This document shows, in pieces, positions 34,609-45,835 of a stretch of 64,000 nt of DNA. The DNA is from Camellia lanceoleosa (lineage: Eukaryota > Streptophyta > Magnoliopsida > Ericales > Theaceae). The stretch covers positions 5,514,580 to 5,578,579 of the forward strand of contig CM045758.1 of NCBI GenBank assembly GCA_025200525.1, read 5' to 3'. The position numbers and the translations under genes are program-made. Position 1 is the stretch's first letter; each line of letters starts with the position of its first letter. The notes under the pieces are model-generated. The model saw nothing but the letters and a program-made list of their open reading frames with translations, was not told the DNA's origin and did no database searches.

Positions 34609-34911
34609 ATCATTACCTTTGATTTGAAGCAGTTTATTTTAAGTTTTAAGTCAAAAAATCTCATTGAAGAATTGTTTTGTTTAAACTCGTCTAGGTTTAT
34701 GTTTATTTCAGTAGTTACAACTCTGTTTATATTAATGAAACATGTTTATAGACAAGAGTTTAACTAATATAAACATGTTTCATTAATATAAACAACGTTG
34801 TAAACACTAAAATAAACATAAACCTAGACAAGAGTTTAAACAAAACTTAAATTAAATTGACAATTCTTCAATGAGATTTTTTGATTGAAAACTTAAATTA
34901 AACATGTTTCA

Positions 34912-35193
34912 ATGAGATTTTTTTGTATCAAACAAAAAAAAAAAAAGAAGAAAAAAGATGGAAACCTTGACAACCTGAGTGAAAAAATGGATGCTATAGA
35001 CGGAAAGCTTGACAACCTTAGTGGGAAACTTGATGCAGTCATACTACCAACAATACCACGACAGTCTCCATCATCAGCTGTCATTCCGCCGCCGCCGCCA
35101 CCACTATCGGACTCTGGAAATGGTGGTTTATTGGACTCTGAAAATGATAGAAATGGTGGTTTTACAAACAGCGGTGGAGATTTGGGTGAGTAA
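34912..35193 (+). CDS. Coiled-coil/proline-rich exon in unit B
   Basis: 93 codons, about 85-90% alike to the unit A exon by eye. KDGNLDNLSEKMDAIDGKLD then GKLDAVILP, PPPPPLSDSGNGG and the same GGGDLGE end. The frame is kept while the A-run upstream and single codons differ. Same doubts about expression as unit A. Confidence 0.4.
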   Translation: MRFFCIKQKKKKKKKDGNLDNLSEKMDAIDGKLDNLSGKLDAVILPTIPRQSPSSAVIPPPPPPLSDSGNGGLLDSENDRNGGFTNSGGDLGE

Positions 35194-35530
35194 ATCATTA
35201 TCTTTGATTTGAAGCAGTATCAGTTTATTTTAAGTTTTCAGTCAAAAAACCTCATTGAAGAATTGTTTTGTTTAAACTCTTGTCTAGGTTTATGTTTATT
35301 TCAGTGTTTACAACTCTGTTTATATTAATGAAACACGTTCATAGACAAGCGTTTAACTAATATAAACATGTTTCATTAATATAAATAGGGTTGTAAACAC
35401 TAAAATAAACATAAACCTAGATAAGAATTTAAACAAAACTTAAATTAAACTGACAATTCTTCAATGAGAGTTTTTGATTGAAAACTTAAAATAAACTGAT
35501 ACTGCTTCAAATCAAATCAAAGATAATGAT

Positions 35531-35800
35531 TCACTCACTCAGATCTCCACCACCGTTTGTAAAACCACCATTTCTACCATTTTCAGAGTCCAAAAAACCA
35601 CCATTTCCACCATTTCTAGAGTACGATAGTGGTGCCGGCGGCCAAATGACAGCTGATGATGGAGAGTGCCGTGGTGTTGCTAGTGGTATGACTGCATCAA
35701 GCTTTCCACTAAGGTTGTCAAGCTTTCCATCTATAACATCCATTTTTTTACTCGAGTTGTCAAGCTTTCCATCTTTTTTTTTTTTTTTTTGTTACAGAAA
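35531..35800 (-). CDS. Coiled-coil/proline-rich exon in unit C (inverted)
   Basis: On the minus strand: KKMDVIDGKLDNLSGKLDAV, then PLATPRHSPSSAVIWPPAPL and an Asn/Gly tail ending GGGDLSE. It is the same exon as in units A and B but in opposite orientation between an arm of unchanged orientation, as if the centre had flipped. Confidence 0.4.
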
Positions 35801-35869
35801 AATCCTCCCACTCTCTCACAGATCCAAGGCAACGCACCTTGCAGAGATTACTAAGGTATCCTATTGTTC

Positions 35870-36350
35870 GTTCCATCTCTCAAAAGTTATGATTATACAG
35901 GGCATTGAAGACATAACTTTGAAGAGTCTAGCCACCCTCCTTTCTATTGCAAGAAAGTCTCTTAAAGAAGATAAACAATATGAATAGAAAGTTTGACAAC
36001 CTGAGTAAAAAAATAGATGCTAGAGAAAAGTTCACATCACTGAAAAAATGGATGTCATACATGACATCTATTTTTTTAGTCAAGTTGTCAAACTTTCCAT
36101 CTATTACATCTATCTTTTTAGTTAGGTTGTCAAACTTTTCATCTATCTTCTTATCCATGACTTTAGTATATGACAGAATTATTGTAACAACTCTCATCTA
36201 TTCCTTGGCACTTGCGCCAGTCATGAATTTAATGACTTCTACCAATGCCTCTTTAGGAAACTTCCCTACAACAGAAAATGGGGTGGCTAGACTCTTCAAA
36301 GTGATGTCCCCAATGCCCGGAATAATCATAACCTTTGAGAGGGATTCCAC
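35870..36350. repeat. Imperfect inverted duplication centred near 36058
   Basis: The plus-strand text at 35878-35970 (SKVMIIQGIEDITLKSLAT when translated) recurs on the minus strand at 36345-36252 (SKVMIIPGIGDITLKSLAT). Nearer the centre, GTTTGACAACCTGAGTAAAA on plus pairs with its complement near 36075-36100, and GATGTCAT-AC-ATGACATC forms the exact centre. Confidence 0.8.
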
Positions 36351-36967
36351 TGAAGACAAATAGAACTCATCTTTCTTCTTTCGACAAGCTCCTCTTCATC
36401 CATCTCCTCCTCTCAACCATCTTTTCATCAAGCTCCTTTTCATCATTCTTCCCCTTCTCATCTTTCTCCTTAGCAACAAGCTGCTACTCATTTTTCTTCC
36501 TATCAATCTCCTTCTCATCCTTCTCCTCATCAAGTTTCAACAAGCTCCTCTACATCCATCTCCTCCTCTCAACCATCTTTTCATCAAGCTCCTCTTCATC
36601 ATTCTTCCCCTTCTCATCTTTCTCCTTAGCAACAAGCTGCTACTCCTTTTTATTCCTATCAATCTCCTTCTCATCCTTCTCCTCATCAAGTTTCAGCTCA
36701 TCATTTTTCAAAGCTTTTATTAAGAAACTCATATTGCTCTCCATACATAATTTTTTTTTAACTTCATCATCTTTTGTCTATCGAAACAATCGCATTCTTA
36801 ATATGAAAAATAAAAAAAAAAAAAAAAAAAAAAGAAAAAATTCACGTAAATCGAAAGGAAATGAAAAATAATCATTCCCCCAAGCTTTTTGCAGAATTCG
36901 AAGCTCTTCCAAAATAGTGCTTAATGATGGAAAATACGACAGCAACGAGAGAAACTCTCTTAGCCAT
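36050..36967 (-). pseudogene. Gene B: decayed relative of gene A
   Basis: ATG at 36967 opens MAKRVSLVAVVFSIIKHYFG, close in pattern to gene A exon 1 (MAATKASLMAAALRIIK). Downstream on the minus strand is a Lys/Glu coiled-coil region in two 52-residue repeats (36541-36696 and 36385-36540; KLDEEKDEKEIDRKK, LVAKEKDEKGKNDE) broken by TAG stops. Then SKVMIIPGIGDITLKSLAT and EALVEVIKFMTGASAKE-stop, then KIDEKFDNLTKKIDVIDGKF repeats. The order (short basic start, charged coiled coil, helical block, KLD repeats) parallels gene A. In-frame stops and lack of a clear exon 1 donor mark it as a pseudogene. Confidence 0.55.
36385..36696 (-). repeat. Two 156-bp in-frame repeats in gene B
   Basis: Units 36385-36540 and 36541-36696 match closely and encode 52-residue charged coiled-coil units. 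The period is a multiple of three, as with the 51-bp repeat in gene A. Confidence 0.85.
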
Positions 36968-39559
36968 TACAACTGAGAGTGTGTTATGAAAAGACCAGAG
37001 TGAGAGACAAGAAATGATGGGACAAGCTTATATGTATATACTAGTATATATTACCCTACGTAGACACATCATAGCACTTTTACCACTAATACGTGTTATT
37101 TTGAGGATGGTTACATTTTTTACTTTGGATAATTTTAGGGATATCTGACCACATATCTCACATGGGTATATTGTGAACTTTAGAGGTGTTTTGAGAAAAT
37201 AGTTAAAAGTTGATTTTTTTTATTTTTTTTGCTTTTTTTAAAAAAAAAAGTGTAAAAAATGTGAGAAGTGATATGACCCAAAATAAATTAAATTGACCTT
37301 GACCCCAACCCTAACCCAATAGCTCCGTCCGCCATTTTCTCCAACCATTTTGAAGTCTGGCGATCAAATAGGCAGTCACTCCCTAGCTACGCTCCCTGTC
37401 GACCCCTCTCTCTCTCTCTCTTGGAGCCAAAGTGCGAGGGGCTTGCAAGCTAGAAATCACGACCTAACCCTAACCACCAGCTCCGACAGTCGGAGGTGAG
37501 ATTGCTTAAGTATTGAGGGTGCTGCGGTGTAGGGATCTTGACGGTGGGGGAGAATGGGGGCAGTGGGTCGCCGAAGAGTGATCATGGGGGCAGGGTTTGC
37601 AGTGGAAAGAGAGTGAGGGTGGGTGAGACGTACGGGGAGGGGAAAGGTGGGGGAGGAGATTTGCAGAGATCATCCGCGATGGTGAGGTATAGCACATAGG
37701 CTGCTCAAAAAAGGTACAACTCATAGGTCTACTACATATGGATACACTAGTTATGGGGCGTCATGCGTTGCACGATGACCCGTGCCCATGGAAATTGTAA
37801 GTAGTTCAGTATTATCATTTTTTCTTCCCAGCAATAAGGTAATAATAACATTTTACAGAACTAAGTTGAAAAGAACACTTGTATTAAACATTCAATCCAA
37901 AAGGAAGAAAACATGATTGGCCAAGACACAAATTGACAAACAGCATAAACATTACAAGAAAACAAAATGAATCCCAGCCTAAAATTAAATCTACATCTTA
38001 ACATTCCTCAAACTGATAAACCTGAAAGCAACAAGATCATTAGCAACAAACTCTTCAATCAAGTGACCATTTGTTTCTATGCATGAAAAAACCTTTTTTT
38101 ATTAGCAAGCCGTTCCACTTGAAGTGCACACAAAAACCAAAATATGCGGAGCACTAAAGTCTAATAGCATAAAACAAAATAAAATAAATAAATAATTAAA
38201 AAAAAATAAGCACAGCTTCTCAGTTACACCCCTAAAATAGAGCAGCAACACAAAACAAGTTTTTAGTTCATGATCTCCAAATTAATCTTAATCCAAAAGA
38301 CCACTCTTACCTTGTTCAAATCAAACGTACCTCATTAAGTGGCAAATCCTTCTTATTGGTTATTCTATCGTAGTTTACAACCAAAAGGTTTGTCACTCAA
38401 CATTGAGATACAAGTCATCAACCACCAAAAAAAAAAAAAAACTACTAAGGAAAAAGGCAAAATTCAGAAAATTTGTAAGAAAAAAGAAAAGAAAACCACA
38501 TACATAGTGTCCAATACTAAAATGACTCTAAAATCCAAGTGCACATATGGTGCGAACAAATCAACTTCAGTTGCTACTATCTCATGTAAAAGAAATGACA
38601 AAGTTGCAACATTATTGGTCTGCAAAAATGCATGGATAAGCATTTTAGTGGGAGGTTGCTTCTAATTGCAACAATATGGGTACAAATGTGTCAGATAGCA
38701 TTGTGAAACAATAATCACAAAACCAACCAAAGGAAAATGTATAATCTATCAATCTATCTATCTATACTATTATAAAGTGAAGGTTGCTGGTGGTGTTTAC
38801 ACAAACATGTCTCATATTTTTAGAGTTTTTGTAAAAATTATTCAAAGAGCGGACGGTCCTCGAACCCATGACCATGGGTCTACTAATGGGTTTTATAACA
38901 TATATGAAAAAGAAAAATGTAAATACACTCTAATGAGATTGAATAAATAATATATATTATTTGTTATCATCAACCAACATGTGGATAGACAAATAAAAGG
39001 AGTATTTGAAATTGAAGAGCTAATAGGAAGAGAAATTTTCAGAATTTTTTTTTTTTTTTTGGAAGTGTATAAAATCATATGTATGAGAAACCCCTATCAA
39101 AGCTATAAATTGAAACATGTCATATTTAAAAAGATTGGGCATGGTAGAGTCCTTATAACAAAGCACATTACAAATAAAAGGAAAATATATAAACCAACAA
39201 AACAATCTATGGTGGCTCTAGACTACCCCATGCATGTATATAAATATTATGCTTAGTGAATAATTCCATCAACCCCAGATCTATGCACATGGACAAGAAA
39301 AAGAATAACCACAAAAATTATAAAATATTGATTGAGAAAAAGAAAAGACACATGAATAAGAAAAAGAATAATCACATATCTATGCACTTTGAAAACACTA
39401 TTTTCTCACATAGCTAAATAAAATTTGTAGTTTGAGCCATAACTAAAACATGTAACTTTAAAGAAAACCAAAACTCATTTACAAAGCCTCATGGATCTGA
39501 ACTTCATACCCAAAGATGCCAAAAGAATACAATATATGCACAAATAAAGAACATTTATG
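36968..39559. other. Intergenic region, no supported gene
   Basis: 37300-37500 is less AT-rich and looks like a 5' leader (AACCCTAACCC, CT-repeats), but no convincing coding exon follows. 38750-38775 has CTAT repeats followed by a possible Helitron 5' end. Several A-runs occur. Confidence 0.5.
38766..38830 (+). mobile_element. Possible Helitron 5' terminus
   Basis: TCTATACTATTATAAAGTG follows an A, as plant Helitron 5' ends (A^TC) often do. No matching 3' hairpin plus CTRR end was identified with confidence, so this is only a candidate. Confidence 0.2.
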
Positions 39560-39562
39560 TAA

Positions 39563-39795
39563 GGGCATGTTTGATTGGAAGGATTAGAGTATGGGATTGG
39601 GATTATTAATCCGTGGGCCCAATTATCCCATGTTTGTTTTGACATTTTGTTTTAGGATTATTAATCCAATGGATAATTAATCCAACAAATTTGTAGGATT
39701 ATTAGTAATGGGGTAAGGGTGGGATTATGAATACCACATTAATTTGCTAGGATTATTAATACCTCACTATTAATCTTGTGGAATCAAACATGGCC
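39563..39795. mobile_element. Tourist/Harbinger-type MITE with TAA TSD
   Basis: 233 bp with inverted ends GGGCATGTTTGATT / AATCAAACATGGCC, internal ATTAATCC/GGATTAT repeats, and the target duplication TAA (39560-39562 and 39796-39798), the canonical PIF/Harbinger TWA site. Confidence 0.85.
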
Positions 39796-39798
39796 TAA

Positions 39799-41241
39799 AA
39801 GTATTAGCAAAACTGAAAATCAAGTGAAAATAAGAAAGGTAGCAAGATCTGCCTAGAAGCCTCGAATTAGCTCTATTGTTTGTTGGGGTAGTTCAAACTG
39901 TGGGCAGAATTTGTGGGCCATCAAAACCACAATATAGCTGCAATTTGCAAATGACTATTGCCACACCTATATCTAGATTTTAATAACTCTCTTCTAATAA
40001 TGTACCAGTCTCAACTCAACCTAGCTTTGACCCATAAATATGATGCAGCCAAATGTTAATATATTATAAACTCATTATTTGGTGATGGGACCAAAAAGTC
40101 ACACCCACAACCAAAAACATAACAGGAAAAAAAAATTCCAAATATATATGGATACACGTACAGCACATTCTGATCTGGTCTAGGCAGTAAATACTAATCC
40201 AAAGCACCAAACAGCTAACCTAGAATTTAATATTGCATCATCTATACACGATTATGAACATAAATCGAACTTTAACAATAAAGTTTACCGTGCAGAAGAA
40301 ATGGTGGCAACACTAGTTTGGCCCTGTTGAGTGTGCAAAAGATGCTAGGGTTTCAGCTTGAATTTCGATTGAATGTTTACCGCAAAAATTATAACTTGAA
40401 CTCAAAGTCTGCAAACCTAAGGATGCACAGAGAGATCATAAATGATCCAAAATCATAGATAGAATATGAGAAAGCTAGATAAGTATTTATAGGTAGATTA
40501 AGAGACCGAGAGATAGAGAGAAGCAAACTGAGAGAGATTGAAGCAACCAAATACAAATATTCAAAATCACATTTTCCATTTTTTTTTCCTTTAATTTCCG
40601 AGCAAGCAAACAAATTAATAGAGAGATTGAAGCAACCAAATATCAAAAAAGAGCCAACACATCCAGAAATTAATCCAACATATTATCACAAACTTACACT
40701 CAATCACATATAATACGTACCACATATAATACGTACCAAATCACTCCAAAATTTATACACACAGGTATTTTTCTCATATTTGTCTTATTTTATTTCAACA
40801 CTAGGACATTTTATCTTTCAATTTCAAATTTACCAGTTCTTGCCTCAACAAATTCGAACTTGCTGATAATCAATGAAACAGCAAATTCGAAACAAATCTA
40901 GGAATCAAAACTTTTCATTCAATTGAAACGAGTACCAATCCACAGATGCTATATATTGAACTCCCAAAACAACAAAATTCACCAAATGTAGCAATAATTG
41001 AAGACTGAATGGTGACAATAGGTACTAGTTGATTTCACAAATAAGAAGAACAATATACATACAGAGCAATTCAATTTTCCAATTCAGAGTAGGTTCAAAT
41101 GAACATTCGATGTGATAGAGTAACTGAATTCAAATCAACAATAAAATCTAAAAACTAGTAAAATCCATTAAAAAAAAGCCCTAGCCGCAAAAATGGAGAG
41201 AAGATAAGATTACAGAAAGAGAGTGAGAGAGAACTCTATAC
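39799..41241. other. AT-rich intergenic or intronic region
   Basis: No supported coding segment. If 41242-41270 is a true first exon on the minus strand, this would be its intron. CGTACCACATATAATACGTACC is a short direct repeat near 40710-40740. Confidence 0.4.
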
Positions 41242-41270
41242 CTGTTCATTGCCCTTGGTCGTTGCTCCAT
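41242..41270 (-). CDS. Possible first coding exon, minus strand
   Basis: ATG at 41270 opens MEQRPRAMNR and reaches a GT donor (AACAG|gtatag) after 29 nt. Upstream (41271-41540, minus sense) looks like a plant 5' leader rich in GA/CT. No second exon was identified downstream, so the gene is unassigned and doubtful. Confidence 0.25.
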
Positions 41271-42784
41271 TTCTGAAATCGAAGCTCTAATCGAACATAA
41301 CAATAGCATTAGATTAGATGAAATCAGATCATCTAACGAACTAGGGCAGAGCAATTGCATCAGACTATCCAGATCACGAAGGCATAAAACCGATTCAGAT
41401 CAAAAGAGATCCACATCATATGGCCTCAATCTCTTTCTCTCTCTTGGATTCTCCTCTGTGCTTCGTAAAATAACAAGTGAATGGAGAGAAGAGCGAGCGA
41501 GAGAAATCGAGCGAAATAAGATTTAGGAGATGAGAGTCTAGGGCAAATTTTACACAATCGGGGTTTAAGTAAAAAGAAAAATAAATAAAAGAAGGAAAAA
41601 TAAATTGGGCACATGAATGACAAGTGAAAAGTTTTTTTTTTTTTTTTTTTTTTTTTGGGGGGGGGTGTTAAACAATCAGCCGCAAAAAAACGCGAAAAAT
41701 AGTTTTCCAGTAGTGCTAGTTAAGAGTTTTCTGTGATATATTTATATAATTGTTGTCATATATATCTAAATGAACTTGATTGAGTCAAAAATTTTCCTTT
41801 TCTATTTTTAGAAGTGTGTTTTTGGGCTTAGAAAAGGGCTCCTTTTTGTTGATCTAGCTGAAATACTACTCGATGGGCTTATTCGAGTGAGTTGGTGACA
41901 AAATAACTAGGCGTAAACCTGTTATTATCCCTTTGGTCTGTTCCTATTTGGACTTCCACTTATTAATAATTTTTTTATTAAAATTTTACCTTAATGTAAT
42001 CACCCTTGTTATTAATTCCAAACTCTTACCCATCTCTTATGGAACCCTATCCACATGTTCTCCTAGGCCCTACCTTTTTCCTGTAACTCTAGAGTGAGTG
42101 ACAAATAGAGTCATGCGAGAGAGAGAAAAAAAGAAAGAAACGGAAAAGGGGGTTGCTATGTTGGGGAGGGTGGAGAGGAGTTGGGAGGTAGCAAAGGTGG
42201 ATAGGAAGGGTAGAGAGGGGTTGTCAGAGGTGGTGGTAGTGGAGATTGAAAGTGGCTAGAATTAAGATGTCAAAAGCTTAGGAATGATGATAGAATTGGA
42301 ATTAAGGTGGAAGGCCCCTCTTAACAATTTTTCTTTTTTACCTTTTAGGTCCAAACCTTAATCTTTCAAAACCATGCAAACACTCTGATTATGTAATTAA
42401 ATTTCTCAATTGCCATTGTCAAGTAATTTTCACTTGAATATTTTCAATTTTAGGTGGGTTTAGGTTTATATAGTGGAATATTTCTAAATTCAATATCTAA
42501 ATTAGAACTCAATTTTTTGTGTTCTTTTACACTGGCTGCATATAGGGCATGTTTGATTGGGATATTAGAAAGTAGTTTGAGTGTGGAGAGAACATGTAAG
42601 TCCACCACGGTATCTAATTGTGGGATAAGAAGGACGAGATTAGAGATGAGTGTATTTGTTTTGCATGGTACTAAACTCTAGATAATTTTAGTATTAATAT
42701 CATAAGTAATGTAGTATTAGAAGAATGAAGCCACTCAAGTGTTTGTAATATACATGATGAATTCTCAAGATAATTATAAGGTTA
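41271..42784. other. Intergenic region
   Basis: T-run followed by G-run at 41632-41667. A partial MITE-like end (GGGCATGTTTGATTGGGATA, 42546) resembles the element at 39563 but lacks a clear right end. No gene. Confidence 0.5.
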
Positions 42785-42969
42785 GCCTGTTAGGCATGCA
42801 GGAGAATTTCATAAAATAAAAAAATAAAAACTATTTACAATCTCATCTAATCCAATGCTTTACTACAAGCAAAACACATTTTATCTGCCTCAAGCAAAAC
42901 ACTAATATTTTAATATTTTAAAAATTGCAAAGCATTTCACAAGATATGAAATAGCATGATTGTAAACAT
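42785..42969 (+). repeat. Dispersed repeat, second copy
   Basis: Matches 7909-8110 in the same orientation (GGCATGCAGGAGAATTTCAT..., AAAATTGCAAAGCATTT). See the first copy. Confidence 0.75.
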
Positions 42970-43194
42970 CTCAAGCGACAGTGAACAACAAAGTAAGTGG
43001 AGTGGCAATGAAAGAGGAGAAGGGGTGTCAGGCATCAGAAGGCGGTGACACAGGCAACCCAACAGCAGCAGAGGTTGGTTGGGGTGGGTGAGGATGAGAT
43101 TGGGATTATTTGGGGTGTTCAAAGTGAATAAAAAAATTTCAAATTTTCACTTAGGAATGGAGTGCCCAACCAACAATTTGAAGTGCATTTAGAG

Positions 43195-44066
43195 CCTCTT
43201 CAAGCAAGAAATGGTTATGACCTTGTTGTTGGATCATGGGTTCGCCCTTATGCCATGTGTCACACTTGGGAATCTCTAGTCCGCTTTAAGAGAGAGGAGA
43301 GTGAACTTGAAGACCAGTCTTTTCCCATGGCTATCTATGTTGTTTCTGGTGATGAAGATGGGAAGAGAGGTGGAGCTCTAGTTGTCTGCATCGAGGATGC
43401 TTCTAGACATTGTTTTGAGTTTCAAAAGGCCAGGCTAATTGGACACCTATTCTTTTGTTGGTTCCCTTAGTTCTTGGTCTTGACAAAATCAACCCTAGAT
43501 ACTTGGGTACTTTTGATGCTTGTCTCCATGTTCATCATCATTTGTTTTGTTGGCCTCATCATTTTTCACACAATTTTTACAATGTATTTTTCAAACAATT
43601 TTGATCATAGCAAGTATTCATGTAATTTAATATTTTCTGCGAGGCTACTTTTTTCTTGTTCTATGGTTATTAGGGGTTTATTTGCCATGCATTGAGAATT
43701 GGTGGCTCCCTTAATATGTTTACCAGGGTATGTTGATCTATATGATTCAGTGTCATAATTTTGTTTCAAGCAAATTGTTTTATGTGGGCTGTGTGCACTA
43801 ATATAATCGCTAAAAAACTAAAAAAGCTGAAGTCACTGCCTTATGTGTCTTATTCCTTCCTTACCTTATTTGGTTTAATGTTGTCTTGTATGTTAATTAG
43901 AATTATTTGTTTTAAAAATTCTATTAGGTATATTTCTTTATTGAGCTCGACATTCACGTTTCCCCAGAGCCTTGGTATCCTTGGTGGTAGACTTGCTGCT
44001 TCAATTCATTGTCGGCATGCAAGATGAAGAGGCTTTCTATCTTGATCCACATGAAGTTCAGTCGAG
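43195..44066 (+). pseudogene. ATG4: Partial ATG4 pseudogene, second copy
   Basis: Contains most of exon 4 (about 43195-43488; ARNGYDLVVGSWVRPYAMCH, WESLVRFKREESELE, AIYVVSGDEDG, VVCIEDASRHCFEF) and exon 5 (43928-44066; FTFPQSLGILGGR, then the frame slips before the Asp-Pro-His region). The intervening intron also matches copy 1, so this arose by DNA-level duplication. The exon 4 donor is lost (AG|atac), a stop interrupts the LVP segment and exon 5 has a small deletion. Upstream homology begins abruptly at CTTCAAGCA. Here exon 4 keeps the Trp that is a stop in copy 1, so the copies decayed separately. Confidence 0.85.
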
Positions 44067-44340
44067 TACAGTGCAATATTACTTTTCCACATTGACTTGT
44101 TTATGCAGTAATAAATTTGTGCATACCTAGGCAAGCAATCTGGGGTTTGGGGATATTGTTGCGCGAGTGCGCAGCATCTGTTGCATGCTAAAAACGGCAT
44201 CGTTTTGACGCGCCACCCAATTTGAAAAATTATTATCCCATTCATGAGTTTTGAGCCAGAGACCTCATGAAGAAGGCCACACACCATCTTCCCTTGTCAA
44301 TAGTGTATACATATATATATTATTTATTACCTTATAATTT

Positions 44341-45253
44341 TTATACGTGTAAAAAGTCTATTTCGTTTTGAAAACTTTTTTAAAAAAAAATCTTAAAAAT
44401 CAAAATTACACCTTTTAAGATCTTATTATTTATTTTACTCTGATTTCATTTTATTATCTCAAACAAACTCTCAACCATCTCAAAAACCTTAAAAAAATTT
44501 GTTTCCGTCGGCCAACCGTCCATCTAAGTACGAATACAATATATTTTCTCTTGAATGTTGGTAGCCCTCAAGAAAAAATATATTTTTTTCACTTTTGTGA
44601 TTGTGGTTATTTGACTTTTTTTCTCTGCAGAATATTACAAGTTAGTTGATTTTTTTTCTCTACAATATATTTATTTATTTATTGACATCAACAAAGTGAA
44701 CAATAAAATATATGAATAAATTAATGTAAAATATTCTAAAATTAATGAATGACTAGATTTAAGATTTTTTGTTGTTTAACTTTTACTTCATATTTTCATA
44801 AATAAGAACAATAATTTTACATCTATCATAGTGTTATTCTACTTCAAAATTAGAGAAAATAATTGTAAAAATTTAAATAATAAAACTTTGGCATCTTATT
44901 AGATAAGTAGAATAAAAAATAATAAAAATTATAAAGTAAGAGTAATATGAACTCTCAAATTTATTTTATTATTTTTTTACAGAGGCACCTATATAAATTT
45001 TATTATTTGTTCTTGAAGTAGTCATTTTTTGTTATTTTGCTTATTGTTTGGATGAATAGGTGAAAAAAATAAAATTAAATCGAATTGAGTGGCGTCATCA
45101 GTTAATGAAAAATTTAAATCTAATTAAGTGGACATTATTTCTTCTCTCATTATGAAATTAAGAACTACATAATAAAGTGAGATGATGACATTCACCTAAT
45201 TAAATTTATATACATATAGTTTTTTGGTTGATGACACCACTTGGGTACATACA
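44341..45253. other. Interior of the MULE, no gene
   Basis: About 900 bp of AT-rich DNA with no recognisable coding capacity. Confidence 0.6.
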
Positions 45254-45835
45254 TGTGTGAGTGAATTTCCGATCACACTGCCCTCCTTAGTGATTCAGCG
45301 GAAGAACACAGGCAGAGTAGACGGCTCCCTGTAACCTGCACAGAAAGAAAAGACTCCGGCGGTGGTTCTTCCACCCGGGGGCACTCCGACGATCAAGTCA
45401 GTATATCTCTCAAAGATAAATCAAGTGCTAAACTCACAAGCTTGAGTATCAAAAGCATACCTTAGACCCATGGGGGTGCCTCTCTTTTATAGCCAATACA
45501 ATCCTAGTCCCAATAGGAGCCTGGCCCTAATGGACTTAAGATTACTGCTAATCTAGGACTCTCAGTGGAATTAAGACATACTTCCTAAGAGTTTATCTTT
45601 ACCCCAAACTGAAGTCTTCTCCCAATCTAGGACTCTTGTCCATATCCAAGTTGAGTTCCCTCTCCATTCTAGGACTCTTGTCCCCTATCCGCTTATCTCG
45701 GATTCCGATATCTTCGGAGATAACCTCGGCCTTACCAAGATTACCTCGGCATAACGACCAGGACACGTGGCACCTCGGCTGACACGTCGGCGTCACCTTG
45801 GCCACGTGTTGGTGCTCAGAAAATATATCCCCACA
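45254..45835 (-). repeat. 3' LTR of gypsy element
   Basis: 582 bp, TG...CA in + orientation TGTGTGAGTG...CCCCACA. Contains GACACGTGGC and GCCACGTGTT G-boxes near its right end. Confidence 0.95.

Larger units (their letters stand above)
33893..35810. repeat. Three tandem inverted-repeat units carrying a coding exon
   Basis: Units A 33893-34748 (with a MITE inserted), B 34749-35340 and C 35341-35810 each begin TAGACAAG.STTTAACTAAT. In A and B, arms of about 120 bp (B: 34766-34887 and 35221-35340, from TAAACATGTTTCATTAATAT to AATCTCATTGAAGAATTGT and complements) bracket an exon-like centre. In C the centre is inverted relative to A and B and the right arm is missing. Confidence 0.8.

Noticed and set aside
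36335..36871. 178-codon Ser/Phe-rich plus-strand protein
   Set aside because: It is the antisense reading of the Lys/Glu coiled-coil repeats of gene B; the repeated Ser/Phe text is a codon shadow.
41632..41667. T-run followed by G-run as an origin or terminator
   Set aside because: Simple homopolymer tract without supporting structure.
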